Assembly: GCA_964548225.1 (NCBI GenBank)
Contig: CAZJQP010000003.1
Span: 107,065-171,064 of the forward strand
Direction: 5' to 3'
DNA from: CALMEH01 sp964548225
GTDB lineage: Bacteria; Acidobacteriota; Blastocatellia; Pyrinomonadales; Pyrinomonadaceae
Length of the DNA stretch: 64,000 nucleotides
How positions within the stretch are numbered: position 1 is the stretch's first letter; each line of letters begins with the position of its first letter. Position numbers and translations under genes: made by a program. The notes under the pieces were generated by a model. That model saw nothing but the letters and a program-made list of their open reading frames with translations, was not told the DNA's origin and searched no databases. Positions 1 to 7,877 of this stretch are shown piece by piece.

Positions 1-291
1 CGCTTCACCTTGCGGCGAAACTTTGAGCGGGACAACCCAAAAATCGTTTTCCTATTTGGTCTTGCACCACGAGGAGTTTACCCAGCCGCGCTTGTTACCA
101 AACGCGCTGACGCGCTCTTACCGCGTCGTTTCACACATCACCTTTTCAGGCTGTTCTGTTTTCTGTTGCACTTGTCGTCGCCGGATAAAAAATCCAACGC
201 CCGGACGTTATCCGGCTCGCTGCCCTTCGGTGTTCGGACTTTCCTCTTATTTTATAAAGCGATTACCCGATTTACCTGCTTCTGCAAGGCT
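1..291 (-). ncRNA. rnpB: RNase P RNA, 5' portion (cut by the window edge)
   Basis: Catalytic RNA of ribonuclease P, which removes the 5' leader from tRNA precursors. Read on the minus strand, the stretch carries the bacterial RNase P core: GAGGAAAGTCCGAACACC (246-229), then GGGCAGCGAGCCGGATAACG, the ACAGAA element, GGTAAGAGCGCG, GGTAAACTCC and GCAAGACCAAATAGG (65-51). These follow the order of the bacterial type A consensus. The 3' end, with the second half of P4 and P1, lies beyond base 1, so the gene is partial. The 5' end at about 291 is inferred from the promoter just upstream. Open frames across this stretch on the plus strand are chance frames. Confidence 0.9.
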
Positions 292-297
292 GAAAAA

Positions 298-327
298 ATT
301 CTAGCAAAAATTGTTGAACAATGCCAA
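298..327 (-). promoter_or_regulatory. sigma70-type promoter of rnpB
   Basis: On the minus strand TTGGCA (327-322) is followed after 18 bp by TAGAAT (303-298). Seven bases further is the expected start of RNase P RNA near 291. The match to -35/-10 consensus and the position directly before a recognised RNA gene support it. Confidence 0.7.
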
Positions 328-373
328 TAAACTATTAGATTGATTTTTTATTGATTGGGAAAATTTTGAATAT

Positions 374-1456
374 TTAATTTTCGATTTCAATTGTATCGCC
401 GGATTGTAAAACCGGATCAGGAGTTTTTCCTTCTTTAATATCCTTCAAATTGAATTCGATTGCAGAGAGCAAACCTTGTTCGTTTTTGCGGCGCACGATT
501 ACTTTTTTGGCACTTTGTTTCCGTAAACCGCCGGAAGCTAAAATGGCTTGCGTTAATGTCATTCCGCCTGTGTAATTCCTTTGTCCGGCAAGCATTACAC
601 CGCCAATGTAGATAAATTGTTGCGAATCAGAAACAGTGCTTGATTTCCCTTCACCGTAAGTAAATTCGATAATATCGCCGGGAAAAACTAAAATATTTTC
701 ATATTTCGGGTCTTTCAAATCGAATTTTTCGGTAGTTGAATTAGTGCGTTTAATGATAACTCGCTCGGCTTTCGATTGCACTACGGCTTCGGCACGAACG
801 ACGTATAAAGGAATTGCTTCGCGTTGAAGAAATTTTTTGCCTGATTTTTCAACCAAACCTAAAACCGTAATCGAATGACTCGCGTATTCACGCAATTTCA
901 CCGAAACTTGCGGATTTTCATAGAGTTTGATTTTTCCTTTCAGTGAATCTTCGATTTCTTCAACTGTCATTCCCGAAACATTTATCATCTCACCCGCAAG
1001 CGGATAATCAATCGTTCCATCGTTCAAAACGGTAAAATAATTCGCCGTATTTGCCGGAGCATTTTGCAAACTTATAAACAAAACGTCGCCGACACCGACT
1101 TTATAAATTTCGGTTGGTGCCACTGAAACGGTCGAGGCGCGTTTGACAACTTCTAAAGTTTTATTTGCTATCGAACGGGTTTCGGTTTGATTTTCGGTTT
1201 GATTTTCAGAAACTTCGGTTACAACTGTCGAATTCGTTTCATTCGTCGTTTGATTTTCCGTTTTTTGATTGTCTGCGGATTCTTTTTTAGGTTTGGTTTT
1301 CGGATTTCTCGACTGTCCGAAATTTACTTTCGACGTTTGTGTTTCTTGGGCGCGAACTTGCCCGACGGTCAAACAAACCGCAAACAGCATTAATACAAAA
1401 AATTTTATCAGCCAATTACCGCGCATAATTTTTTTACGCAAAATATTTAATTTCAA
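374..1456 (-). CDS. Polysaccharide export protein (Wza/SLBB family)
   Basis: Predicted periplasmic or outer-membrane component of an exopolysaccharide export channel. The 360-residue protein has an N-terminal hydrophobic segment ending in VRAQ (signal peptide), then a T/N/Q/E-rich linker (about 40-110). A polysaccharide-export domain (about 115-195) begins with the typical YKVGVGDVLFISL and contains YPLAGEMINVSGMT. SLBB-type beta-grasp domains follow, with GGVMLAGQRNYTGGMTLTQA and a C-terminal LQSGDTIEI. No lipobox is seen, unlike E. coli Wza. Met12 is an alternative start. No glycosyltransferase or Wzc gene is visible nearby; ptsI lies upstream and rnpB downstream. The family call is solid, the exact polysaccharide unknown. 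Confidence 0.82.
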   Translation of the reverse strand: MKLNILRKKIMRGNWLIKFFVLMLFAVCLTVGQVRAQETQTSKVNFGQSRNPKTKPKKESADNQKTENQTTNETNSTVVTEVSENQTENQTETRSIANKTLEVVKRASTVSVAPTEIYKVGVGDVLFISLQNAPANTANYFTVLNDGTIDYPLAGEMINVSGMTVEEIEDSLKGKIKLYENPQVSVKLREYASHSITVLGLVEKSGKKFLQREAIPLYVVRAEAVVQSKAERVIIKRTNSTTEKFDLKDPKYENILVFPGDIIEFTYGEGKSSTVSDSQQFIYIGGVMLAGQRNYTGGMTLTQAILASGGLRKQSAKKVIVRRKNEQGLLSAIEFNLKDIKEGKTPDPVLQSGDTIEIEN

Positions 1457-1494
1457 ATCTTGCCCAAAACTTAAATTGGTTTGATTAGAAACTA

Positions 1495-1523
1495 AAGATA
1501 TACCAAATTTCCAATTTCATCAA
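1495..1523 (-). promoter_or_regulatory. Possible promoter of the export-protein gene
   Basis: Minus strand: TTGATG (1523-1518) followed after 17 bp by TATCTT (1500-1495), or after 15 bp by TATATC (1502-1497), about 40 bp before the start codon. A small CGGGAA-AAC-TTCCCG hairpin lies just upstream at 1540-1554. Only sequence resemblance supports this. Confidence 0.35.
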
Positions 1524-1623
1524 GCGTTATTTAAATCAACGGGAAAACTTCCCGCAACCATACTAAAGGTGTATTAGATGCTGAATTTTAGTTTTTTTTA
1601 ATTTTTTTTTAATCGAGTTTGCG

Positions 1624-3438
1624 CTAACGAATTCTAAACAAACTGTTTAACTCGTCCGAAAACAGATGCGCCCAATTTGCTGTAAAAAATTTATGAACTG
1701 TTTCTTCAACTTCGTCGGCAGTGGCGCACAGCAAAATTCGTTTGACAACTTCCCGTGCTTCTTCGGCGGCAACTCCACAAATAACATTTTTCACACGCGA
1801 AATCGAATTAAAATTCATACTCAATTCACGCGCTCCGAGTCCAATCAAAATCGGCACATAAAACGGTGAACCTGCCATTTCGCCGCAGATTGTTACCGGA
1901 ATATTTTTTAATTCTCCGGCTTGCAAAACCATTTTCACGGCGCGGATAACTGCCGGATGAAGCGTTCTGAACCAATCTGCAACCAATTCGTTATCGCGGT
2001 CAACTGCCAATAAATACTGCACCAAATCGTTTGTTCCGAGACACAAAAAATCAATTTCATCGGCAATTTCGTTGACGACAAAAACGCTCGATGGAACTTC
2101 AATCATCGCGCCAAGCCGCGGATTTCCGAAATTTATGTCTTTGCGGCGCAATAATTCACGTTCACGTTCAATTATTTTTTTGGCAAAACGAATTTCGGAA
2201 ACATCTGAAATCATCGGCAGAATAATGTCAATTTTATTTTCAAACGAGGCTTGCAAAAGCGCACGGATTTGCGTCCGAAATTCTTTGCGGCGTTTGAAAC
2301 TCAGCCGAATTGCCCGCAGTCCAAGTGCGGGATTTGTTTCTTTTTCCTCAGCATCTTCGACGATTTGCTCGATGCTCAAATCAAATGTGCGAATTTTCAC
2401 ACTGTCTTCGCCAACCATCGCGGCAATTTTTCGATAAGCGTTGATTTGTTCATTTTCAGACGGAAAACCTTTGAATTGATTAAACAAAAATTCCGAACGA
2501 TAAAGCCCGATTCCTTGCGCTCCCAGTTTTTTCGCTTTGGCGTAACCCTGCGGCAAATCGGAATTTGTGCGAATAATAATTTCAACACCGTCCAGCGTTT
2601 TCGGTTTGCCGTTTTGCGGTTCGGCTTTTTCTTTTTTGCTCAATATCAAATTCGATGCAATAGTTTTGTATTCATTGAGTGTTTTATTTGTCGGATGAAC
2701 GATTAATTGCCCCTTAAATCCATCAACCACAACTTTTTCACCTGTTTGAACACGCCGCAAAATCCCTTTAAGTCCTGTAATTGCAGGCAGATTCAGTTCA
2801 CGCGACAGGATAAAAGTGTGTGAAGTCCACCCGCCGCTTTCGGTGATAATGGCTTTCGGATTTGACTGAGCAATTTCAATTAAAGTCGAAGGTTTAACTT
2901 CCTTGGCAACAATAATTGAGTTTTTTTTCAGATGAATATTTGCTTTTTTTCCACCACCAAGCGCGGTCAAAATTCTATCGGCGACATCTTCCAAATCAAT
3001 ATATTTTTCGCGCAAATTTTCATCGGCAATTGCTTTATATTGGGCAATATATTTATCCGTAACAATTTTTACCGCCCATTCCGCATTAACCTTTTGAATT
3101 TTGATGTTTTCTTCTATCCGGCGCAAAAGTGATTTATCTTCGAGAATTAACAGATGCGCTTCAAAAATATTGGCTTTTTCTTCACCGAGCAATTCGTTTT
3201 TTTGAAGATTGGTTGTCTTTAAATGCCGTTTTGCCAGACGAATTGCGGCGTGAAATCGTCTCAATTCGCGTTCGATTTGCGAATCTTTTAACGAAACCCG
3301 ATAAAATTGCCGTTTTCGCCCGTGCAGACAGACGATTTTCCCGACAGCAATTCCACGCGAAACCGCACGCGCTTTGAGTTTTAATTCGGAATTATTAATT
3401 TTGTGGGAGTTTTCAATTGTTTCCTCTAAAACAATCAT
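1624..3438 (-). CDS. ptsI: Phosphoenolpyruvate-protein phosphotransferase (PTS enzyme I)
   Basis: Cytoplasmic enzyme that takes phosphate from phosphoenolpyruvate on a histidine and passes it to HPr. The 604 residues match enzyme I length. The phosphohistidine domain carries GGWTSHTFILSRELNLPAI with active-site His207, where E. coli has GGRTSHTSI. The PEP-binding barrel shows GLYRSEFLF, LGAMIEVPSSV, FLCLGTNDLVQY and the catalytic-Cys segment TICGEMAG. The N-terminal 20 residues before LKARAVSRGIAVG are longer than usual, so a later start is possible. No HPr, HPr kinase or EII gene is visible, so it may serve a regulatory phosphorelay or partners encoded elsewhere. Confidence 0.93.
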   Translation of the reverse strand: MIVLEETIENSHKINNSELKLKARAVSRGIAVGKIVCLHGRKRQFYRVSLKDSQIERELRRFHAAIRLAKRHLKTTNLQKNELLGEEKANIFEAHLLILEDKSLLRRIEENIKIQKVNAEWAVKIVTDKYIAQYKAIADENLREKYIDLEDVADRILTALGGGKKANIHLKKNSIIVAKEVKPSTLIEIAQSNPKAIITESGGWTSHTFILSRELNLPAITGLKGILRRVQTGEKVVVDGFKGQLIVHPTNKTLNEYKTIASNLILSKKEKAEPQNGKPKTLDGVEIIIRTNSDLPQGYAKAKKLGAQGIGLYRSEFLFNQFKGFPSENEQINAYRKIAAMVGEDSVKIRTFDLSIEQIVEDAEEKETNPALGLRAIRLSFKRRKEFRTQIRALLQASFENKIDIILPMISDVSEIRFAKKIIERERELLRRKDINFGNPRLGAMIEVPSSVFVVNEIADEIDFLCLGTNDLVQYLLAVDRDNELVADWFRTLHPAVIRAVKMVLQAGELKNIPVTICGEMAGSPFYVPILIGLGARELSMNFNSISRVKNVICGVAAEEAREVVKRILLCATADEVEETVHKFFTANWAHLFSDELNSLFRIR

Positions 3439-3491
3439 TTTTTTGTTTTTGCCGAGAACATTAACAAATTGTCCGGCAGTTTTGGTTCTGA

Positions 3492-4355
3492 CTAATTGCC
3501 GGAAGGAAAATAGGGCTTTAAAAGTGCGGCAAGCGCAGCTAAATTACGAGTTTGAATCAAAATCTCGCCCGGACCTTGAAATTCGGCGACCAAACCTTCG
3601 CCTGACATCATCGAACGGAAAAACCCGCTTTTCACGGCTTTCCGCAAATTATATTGCATTTGCCCTTCCCAAGCGACAAGATGACCTGTATCAACAACAT
3701 AACCTTCACCCGGACGCAAAGTTTTGCGATGAATTGCGCCGAAAGATGAAACAAGTAAAAGTCCCGCGCCCGAAACTTGCAAGACGAACAAACCTTCGCC
3801 GCCTAAAAATGATTTTGCACCGCCGAATTTTGTATCAACCTGCAAAGACGTATCGCCTGCGAGATACGAACTCGACTGCACCATAAACGTCTGATTCTGC
3901 ATTTCGATTCCAGCAATGTCGCCCGGCGCACCTGATGCAAGCGTAACTTCGCCTGCGCCGCCGCGAGCCGTGAATGTTGAAACAAAGGCAGATTCGCCGC
4001 CGACGGCACGTTTCAAAGCACCGAAAACGCCGCCTTTCATTTCTGTATTGAGTTCAACATTTGATGACATCGAAACCATTGCGCCGGCTTCGGCATTAAT
4101 TTGTTGTTCGGCTTGAAGTTGAACAACCGCCAAAGCAAATGCTCCTTGATGTTCAATTGACCAAGTATAGCCGCGTCCTTGACCGCGCCCGTCGCGGTCA
4201 ACACGAAAAGCTCCGCCGGTGGTTCCGCCTTGCGCTTGTTGCGGTGGTTGTTGAAATTGTTGCGGTTGCGGCGGTTGTTGGGGCATTGTAAAGCCGCAAT
4301 TCCCGCAAAACTTTGCATTTGGCAATAATGGAGCATTACATTTTGGACAGTTCAT
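3492..4355 (-). CDS. AIM24 family protein with N-terminal zinc ribbon
   Basis: The 287-residue protein starts with a zinc ribbon (CPKC at 4-7, CGNC at 17-20), then a P/Q-rich linker (about 25-45). A full AIM24/TIGR00266-type domain (about 60-280) is rich in Gly and beta strands, e.g. GAMVSMSSNVELNTEMKGG and GEGYVVDTGHLVAWEG. AIM24-like proteins are tryptophan-RNA-attenuator-like beta folds of unclear bacterial function. No signal peptide or membrane segment is seen, so it is probably cytoplasmic. It lies 66 bp downstream of the LOG-family gene on the same strand and may be co-transcribed. Confidence 0.85.
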   Translation of the reverse strand: MNCPKCNAPLLPNAKFCGNCGFTMPQQPPQPQQFQQPPQQAQGGTTGGAFRVDRDGRGQGRGYTWSIEHQGAFALAVVQLQAEQQINAEAGAMVSMSSNVELNTEMKGGVFGALKRAVGGESAFVSTFTARGGAGEVTLASGAPGDIAGIEMQNQTFMVQSSSYLAGDTSLQVDTKFGGAKSFLGGEGLFVLQVSGAGLLLVSSFGAIHRKTLRPGEGYVVDTGHLVAWEGQMQYNLRKAVKSGFFRSMMSGEGLVAEFQGPGEILIQTRNLAALAALLKPYFPSGN

Positions 4356-4421
4356 AAATTCAATATAAGAAATGAGAGGTGAAAATTGAGCAATCCATAA
4401 TTCTCATCTCTAATTTCTCAC

Positions 4422-4976
4422 CTATTTTGTTTTTTCGACAATTATTCGGCTTGCTTCTTCGGCATCGTGAGCGAAATCGAGAAATTTTACGTCCGAATCG
4501 CTGACGACCAAATTTTCTTGCCAACTTTTTACAACTTCGCGCCAACAATCGCCTAAAAGCACCAGCGGACGATTTTCGATAACGTGCGTTTGAAGTTTAT
4601 TCCAAACGAGTGAAATCTCTGTTACCGTTCCCATTCCGCCGCGCAAGGCGACAAAACCGACAGAGCGCGAAATCAAACTTTGCAAGCGGTCGTAAAAATG
4701 GTCGGTTGCTACTTTATCAGTCAAAAAGCGGTTCGGTTCGCCTTTGAATTGATTCATCACAATACCGAAAACCCGCCCGCCTTTCTCGCGTGCGCCGCGT
4801 GAAGCCGCTTCCATTACGCCGAGATAACCGCCCGTGCATATAGTAAAACCGGCTTCTGCGAGTCTTTCGCCGAGTTCTTTGGCTTCTTTGTATTCCGGCG
4901 CATTTTCATTGCATTTCGAGCCGCCGAAAATTGTTACGATTTTTTCAGAAGTTTTATCAAGCACTAGATTTTCCAA
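4422..4976 (-). CDS. LOG-family Rossmann-fold protein (TIGR00725/TIGR00730-like)
   Basis: 184 residues with the nucleotide-binding fold of the 'lysine decarboxylase-like' LOG family, whose studied members are cytokinin-type nucleoside 5'-monophosphate phosphoribohydrolases. Visible signatures are IFGGSKCNE near the N terminus, CTGGYLGVMEAASRGA (GGxxGxMxA), and RGGMGTVTEISLVW in place of PGGxGTxxE. The family Pro before GG is Arg here. True lysine decarboxylase activity is not expected. The upstream MFS gene ends 54 bp before it on the same strand. Function in this organism is not deducible. Confidence 0.8.
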   Translation of the reverse strand: MENLVLDKTSEKIVTIFGGSKCNENAPEYKEAKELGERLAEAGFTICTGGYLGVMEAASRGAREKGGRVFGIVMNQFKGEPNRFLTDKVATDHFYDRLQSLISRSVGFVALRGGMGTVTEISLVWNKLQTHVIENRPLVLLGDCWREVVKSWQENLVVSDSDVKFLDFAHDAEEASRIIVEKTK

Positions 4977-5030
4977 TTAATTTTCTTAAATTATAAACCA
5001 AAACTTATTATATTCATCGGCAAATTAATT

Positions 5031-6437
5031 TCAAACTTCTTGTGCCGCTTCTTCGGGCGTAAGGTTTCCGGCTTCGTGAATGGCTTTGGTCGTGTCGGTA
5101 AAAATTAAAATCACGCTTCCGACAACAAAAAAGACGATTAAGCCCAAAATTGCTTGGCGGAATGAACCTGTTGCGCCGACGATGATTGCAAAAAGCAGTT
5201 GTCCCATCCAAGACGTGCCTTTTTCTGAAATTTCATAAAGCCCGAAAAAGGAAGATTCGCGCCCTTTTGGAATCATCTGCGAGTAAAGCGAACGCGAAAG
5301 AGCCTGTGCGCTACCCAAAACCATTCCGATAAACGCTCCCATAATATAGGCTTGCAATTTAGATTCAAAAAAAGCGTAAGCGTAAATCACAATCGCACAC
5401 CAAATCAAAAGCGATAAGATTATTGTCCGTTTTGAACCGATAAAACGAGCGATTCGTTCAAACCCGATTGCTCCGGCAAAGGCTGAAATTTGAGCAATCA
5501 TAAAAATAATGATGAGAAATGAATTATCGGCTTCCAGACCTTTTGAAGTAAAAAGTTCGTAAGAAATAAACACCGAAGATTGCAAAATGACTGTTTGAAT
5601 TCCATCGTTGTAAAAAAGATATGCAATTAGAAAAAGCATTGTATAGCGCAAACGGCGCAACTCTTTTAATGTTTGCCAAATCTCGCTGAAACCGACGGTT
5701 ACAAGGTTTTTATCCTTCGGAATTTCTTTTTCCGCGCCGCGTGTTTTGATAGTTTGAAAGGTAATTAACGAAAAAATTCCCCACCAAAGAGCCGCGCCCA
5801 AAAAGCAGATTCTCACCGCCAAGCCGGTCGAAATACCTAGTTTTTCGGCGTTGGAAATAAACAACAAATTTATCACCAACATCAGAAATCCGCTTAAATA
5901 TCCTAATCCATAACCATAACTCGAAACCTTGTCGCGTTGATCTTCGGTCGTAATATCAATCAAAAATGCGTTGTAAAAAACTTGGGCGGCGGCAAATGCC
6001 ATCGTGGAAAAAATCAATAAAATACTGCAAATTATGTATGAATCTGTTACAAAAAAAAGCAGTGCCGCCGAAACTACGCCTAAATAGCAAAAAATCGCCA
6101 TCAGACGTTTTTTCAAATGTGTGTAATCGGCAATTGCACCCAAAATCGGCAAAAACGCGACAAGGGAAATAACCGAAACCGCCGTGCAGAAAGCCGGCAA
6201 TCCTTTCGGTGTAACGGAAAAGAAAAACAAATCAAGAATTACAGAATCCTGACACGGATGATTTGCTCTTGACGCGGCATCAACTCCCGCACACATCGCA
6301 TTTTGTGCCAAACTGAGCAGATAAGGACCAATCAAAACTCCGATAATAGTTGTAAAAAACGCGGAATTTGCCCAGTCATACATCATCCATCCGAAAATCT
6401 CTTTGCGGTCGTTTTTTTGTAAATGTTCAGAGTTCAT
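5031..6437 (-). CDS. MFS transporter, UMF1 (Atg22-like) family
   Basis: 468-residue polytopic inner-membrane protein with roughly 12 hydrophobic segments. The start EIFGWMMYDWANSAFFTTI is the hallmark of the UMF1/Atg22-like major facilitator family, and the second half carries GSAQALSRSLYSQMIPKGRESSFFGLYE, also typical. Yeast Atg22 effluxes amino acids from the vacuole; the bacterial substrate is unknown. A 21-bp repeat array (6490-6657) lies 53 bp upstream of its start, between it and the next gene on the same strand, so the array may sit in its promoter region. Confidence 0.85.
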   Translation of the reverse strand: MNSEHLQKNDRKEIFGWMMYDWANSAFFTTIIGVLIGPYLLSLAQNAMCAGVDAASRANHPCQDSVILDLFFFSVTPKGLPAFCTAVSVISLVAFLPILGAIADYTHLKKRLMAIFCYLGVVSAALLFFVTDSYIICSILLIFSTMAFAAAQVFYNAFLIDITTEDQRDKVSSYGYGLGYLSGFLMLVINLLFISNAEKLGISTGLAVRICFLGAALWWGIFSLITFQTIKTRGAEKEIPKDKNLVTVGFSEIWQTLKELRRLRYTMLFLIAYLFYNDGIQTVILQSSVFISYELFTSKGLEADNSFLIIIFMIAQISAFAGAIGFERIARFIGSKRTIILSLLIWCAIVIYAYAFFESKLQAYIMGAFIGMVLGSAQALSRSLYSQMIPKGRESSFFGLYEISEKGTSWMGQLLFAIIVGATGSFRQAILGLIVFFVVGSVILIFTDTTKAIHEAGNLTPEEAAQEV

Positions 6438-6489
6438 AAAATTAAAATTTATACTTCAAAGCCTCATTCATTTTGAAAAATACTCCAAG

Positions 6490-6657
6490 TTTGAGGTTCT
6501 GAGGCTCAAGTTTGAGGCTCAGAACCTCAAATTTGAGCCTTAGAACGTCAAATTTGGGGTTCGGAACGTCAAATTTGGGGTTCGGAACGTCAAATTTGAG
6601 GTTTGGAACGTCAAATTTGAGGCTTGGAACGTCAAATTTAAGCCTCAGAACCTCAAA
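6490..6657. repeat. Eight tandem 21-bp units, quasi-palindromic
   Basis: Units begin exactly every 21 bp at 6490, 6511, 6532, 6553, 6574, 6595, 6616 and 6637. The consensus is about TTTGRGGYTYGGAACGTCAA plus a final A. Each unit starts TTTGA/TTTGG and ends TCAAA, so units are near-palindromes. Units 4 and 5 are identical; outer units are more diverged. A period of 21 bp is two helical turns, so bound proteins would line up on one face. The array lies between the phosphatase-like gene (stop 6689) and the MFS start (6437). The frame across it on the plus strand encodes heptad-like repeats but has no start signal and is considered non-coding. Confidence 0.9.
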
Positions 6658-6688
6658 TTTAGATATTTTTGGGCAAAATCTTCACCTT

Positions 6689-7582
6689 TTAACTCAAGAG
6701 GTCAATGATTGCCGGTGTAATATTGGTCAAATCTTTGATTCTATTCGCTGTTGCCTCTTTTTTTCTGCCCCAAATAATTGTCGGAACATCGTTCAAAGTA
6801 TGATTGCGAACTGATAAATCTTCAAGGTTGCCGTGGTCGCTTGTCAAGATGACAGTCGTTTTTTCCAAATCAACCGCTTTCAAAACTTCACGGACAAATT
6901 CGGCGACTTTGGGCAAATGGATTCGCGCTTTTTCAAAATCTCGGTCGTGTCCGATTTTGTCCGTTATAAAATGCTCGTAAAGCGTAAAGCGAAATTCCTC
7001 AGTTAATTCTGCCAAAATCAAGGCGGCTTCGGATGGAGAAAAAAGCGGCACATTGAAACCTCGCTCAATCAAATCTTGATTTGTAAAATCGTGGAAAATT
7101 GCTTTTCTTCCAAATAAATCCGGCAGTTTTCTAAATTGCATTCCGGCGGCTTCGACGGCACAAGTGGTCGCGGACTTCCAACGCGGAGTTTCAGAAAAAA
7201 ATTTCGGCGTGTAGGCATTTGCAAAAATATTAGGTTCGATTCCTTTTTGCTTCAATTGTAGGAAAACAGATTTTTCCTTAATAATCTCGCGCATCGGTTC
7301 ATTTGGAAAACCTTGTTTATGATAACCGAGTTTTTTCGGTATATTTATTCCCGTGTAAATCGTTGTTTGCCCGGAAGCACTCTGAGGACGACCTTCGATG
7401 TCGAGGCGCGGGTCGGTTTGAATTAATTTTCCCCCAAATGGCAATTCGGCTGTTTCTCCCTTGAAATGCGCTAAAGGTTCGAGATTTGCTATCACGGCAA
7501 AAGGGTTTGTTTCATTCCGTTCCCCAATTCCAACTCCGTCCAAAAATATTAATAAAACAGAACTTATCTCTTTTGATTGCAT
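6689..7582 (-). CDS. Alkaline-phosphatase superfamily metalloenzyme (phosphoglycerate-mutase-like)
   Basis: 297 residues. The N-terminal VLLIFLDGVGIG provides the first metal-binding Asp, GRPQSASGQTTIYTG contains the catalytic Ser/Thr region, and TSDHGNLEDLS near the C terminus supplies further metal ligands (DHGN). HFITDKIGHD resembles the xxDxxGH element. This order is that of the metalloenzyme fold shared by iPGM, phosphopentomutase and alkaline phosphatase. At about 300 residues it is shorter than true iPGM (about 510), so glycolytic function is unlikely. Substrate unknown. It is transcribed away from the VCBS gene at 7878. Confidence 0.72.
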   Translation of the reverse strand: MQSKEISSVLLIFLDGVGIGERNETNPFAVIANLEPLAHFKGETAELPFGGKLIQTDPRLDIEGRPQSASGQTTIYTGINIPKKLGYHKQGFPNEPMREIIKEKSVFLQLKQKGIEPNIFANAYTPKFFSETPRWKSATTCAVEAAGMQFRKLPDLFGRKAIFHDFTNQDLIERGFNVPLFSPSEAALILAELTEEFRFTLYEHFITDKIGHDRDFEKARIHLPKVAEFVREVLKAVDLEKTTVILTSDHGNLEDLSVRNHTLNDVPTIIWGRKKEATANRIKDLTNITPAIIDLLS

Positions 7583-7877
7583 AAAATAAGTAAATGTAAA
7601 ATTTATTCCTCCCGCACTACTTTGTCGGTGTTCAACTTTATCAAATTTTGTGGTTTCCGGTTCAAATATTTGAAAAAAACATTAAATTTTCTAAAATTTC
7701 GGGTAATATTGACAATCTATATTGACAAAACAAGGCAAAAAAAGGTAACTTTTTTTAGTTCTAATAATGAATTTCTTGTCGAGTTAGTTTGTTTTTCCGT
7801 GTCCCCTTAAACCACCATATACGATTCGACGAAAAATAAATATTGGTCTTTAAAAAATTAGAGGAGTAGAAAATTAT
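7583..7877. other. Divergent intergenic region with paired TTGACA boxes
   Basis: AT-rich 295-bp gap between two divergent genes. TATTGACAA occurs twice 13 bp apart (TTGACA at 7709-7714 and 7722-7727), followed by AT-rich DNA including TAATAAT at 7762-7768. No TATAAT sits at normal spacing from either box, so a promoter is only suspected. GAGGAG at 7861-7866 is the ribosome binding site for the gene at 7878. Confidence 0.35.

Noticed and set aside
10..330. Two plus-strand open frames at the left edge
   Set aside because: They lie antisense to the recognisable RNase P RNA core and have no family resemblance.
4360..4421. Imperfect inverted repeat between the AIM24 and LOG-family genes
   Set aside because: Matches are short with several mismatches and no T-tract; not distinguishable from AT-rich background.
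6512..6814. Plus-strand frame encoding SNLxLRT-type heptad repeats
   Set aside because: It is produced by the 21-bp DNA repeat being a multiple of three, has no ribosome site, and runs into the antisense of a real gene.
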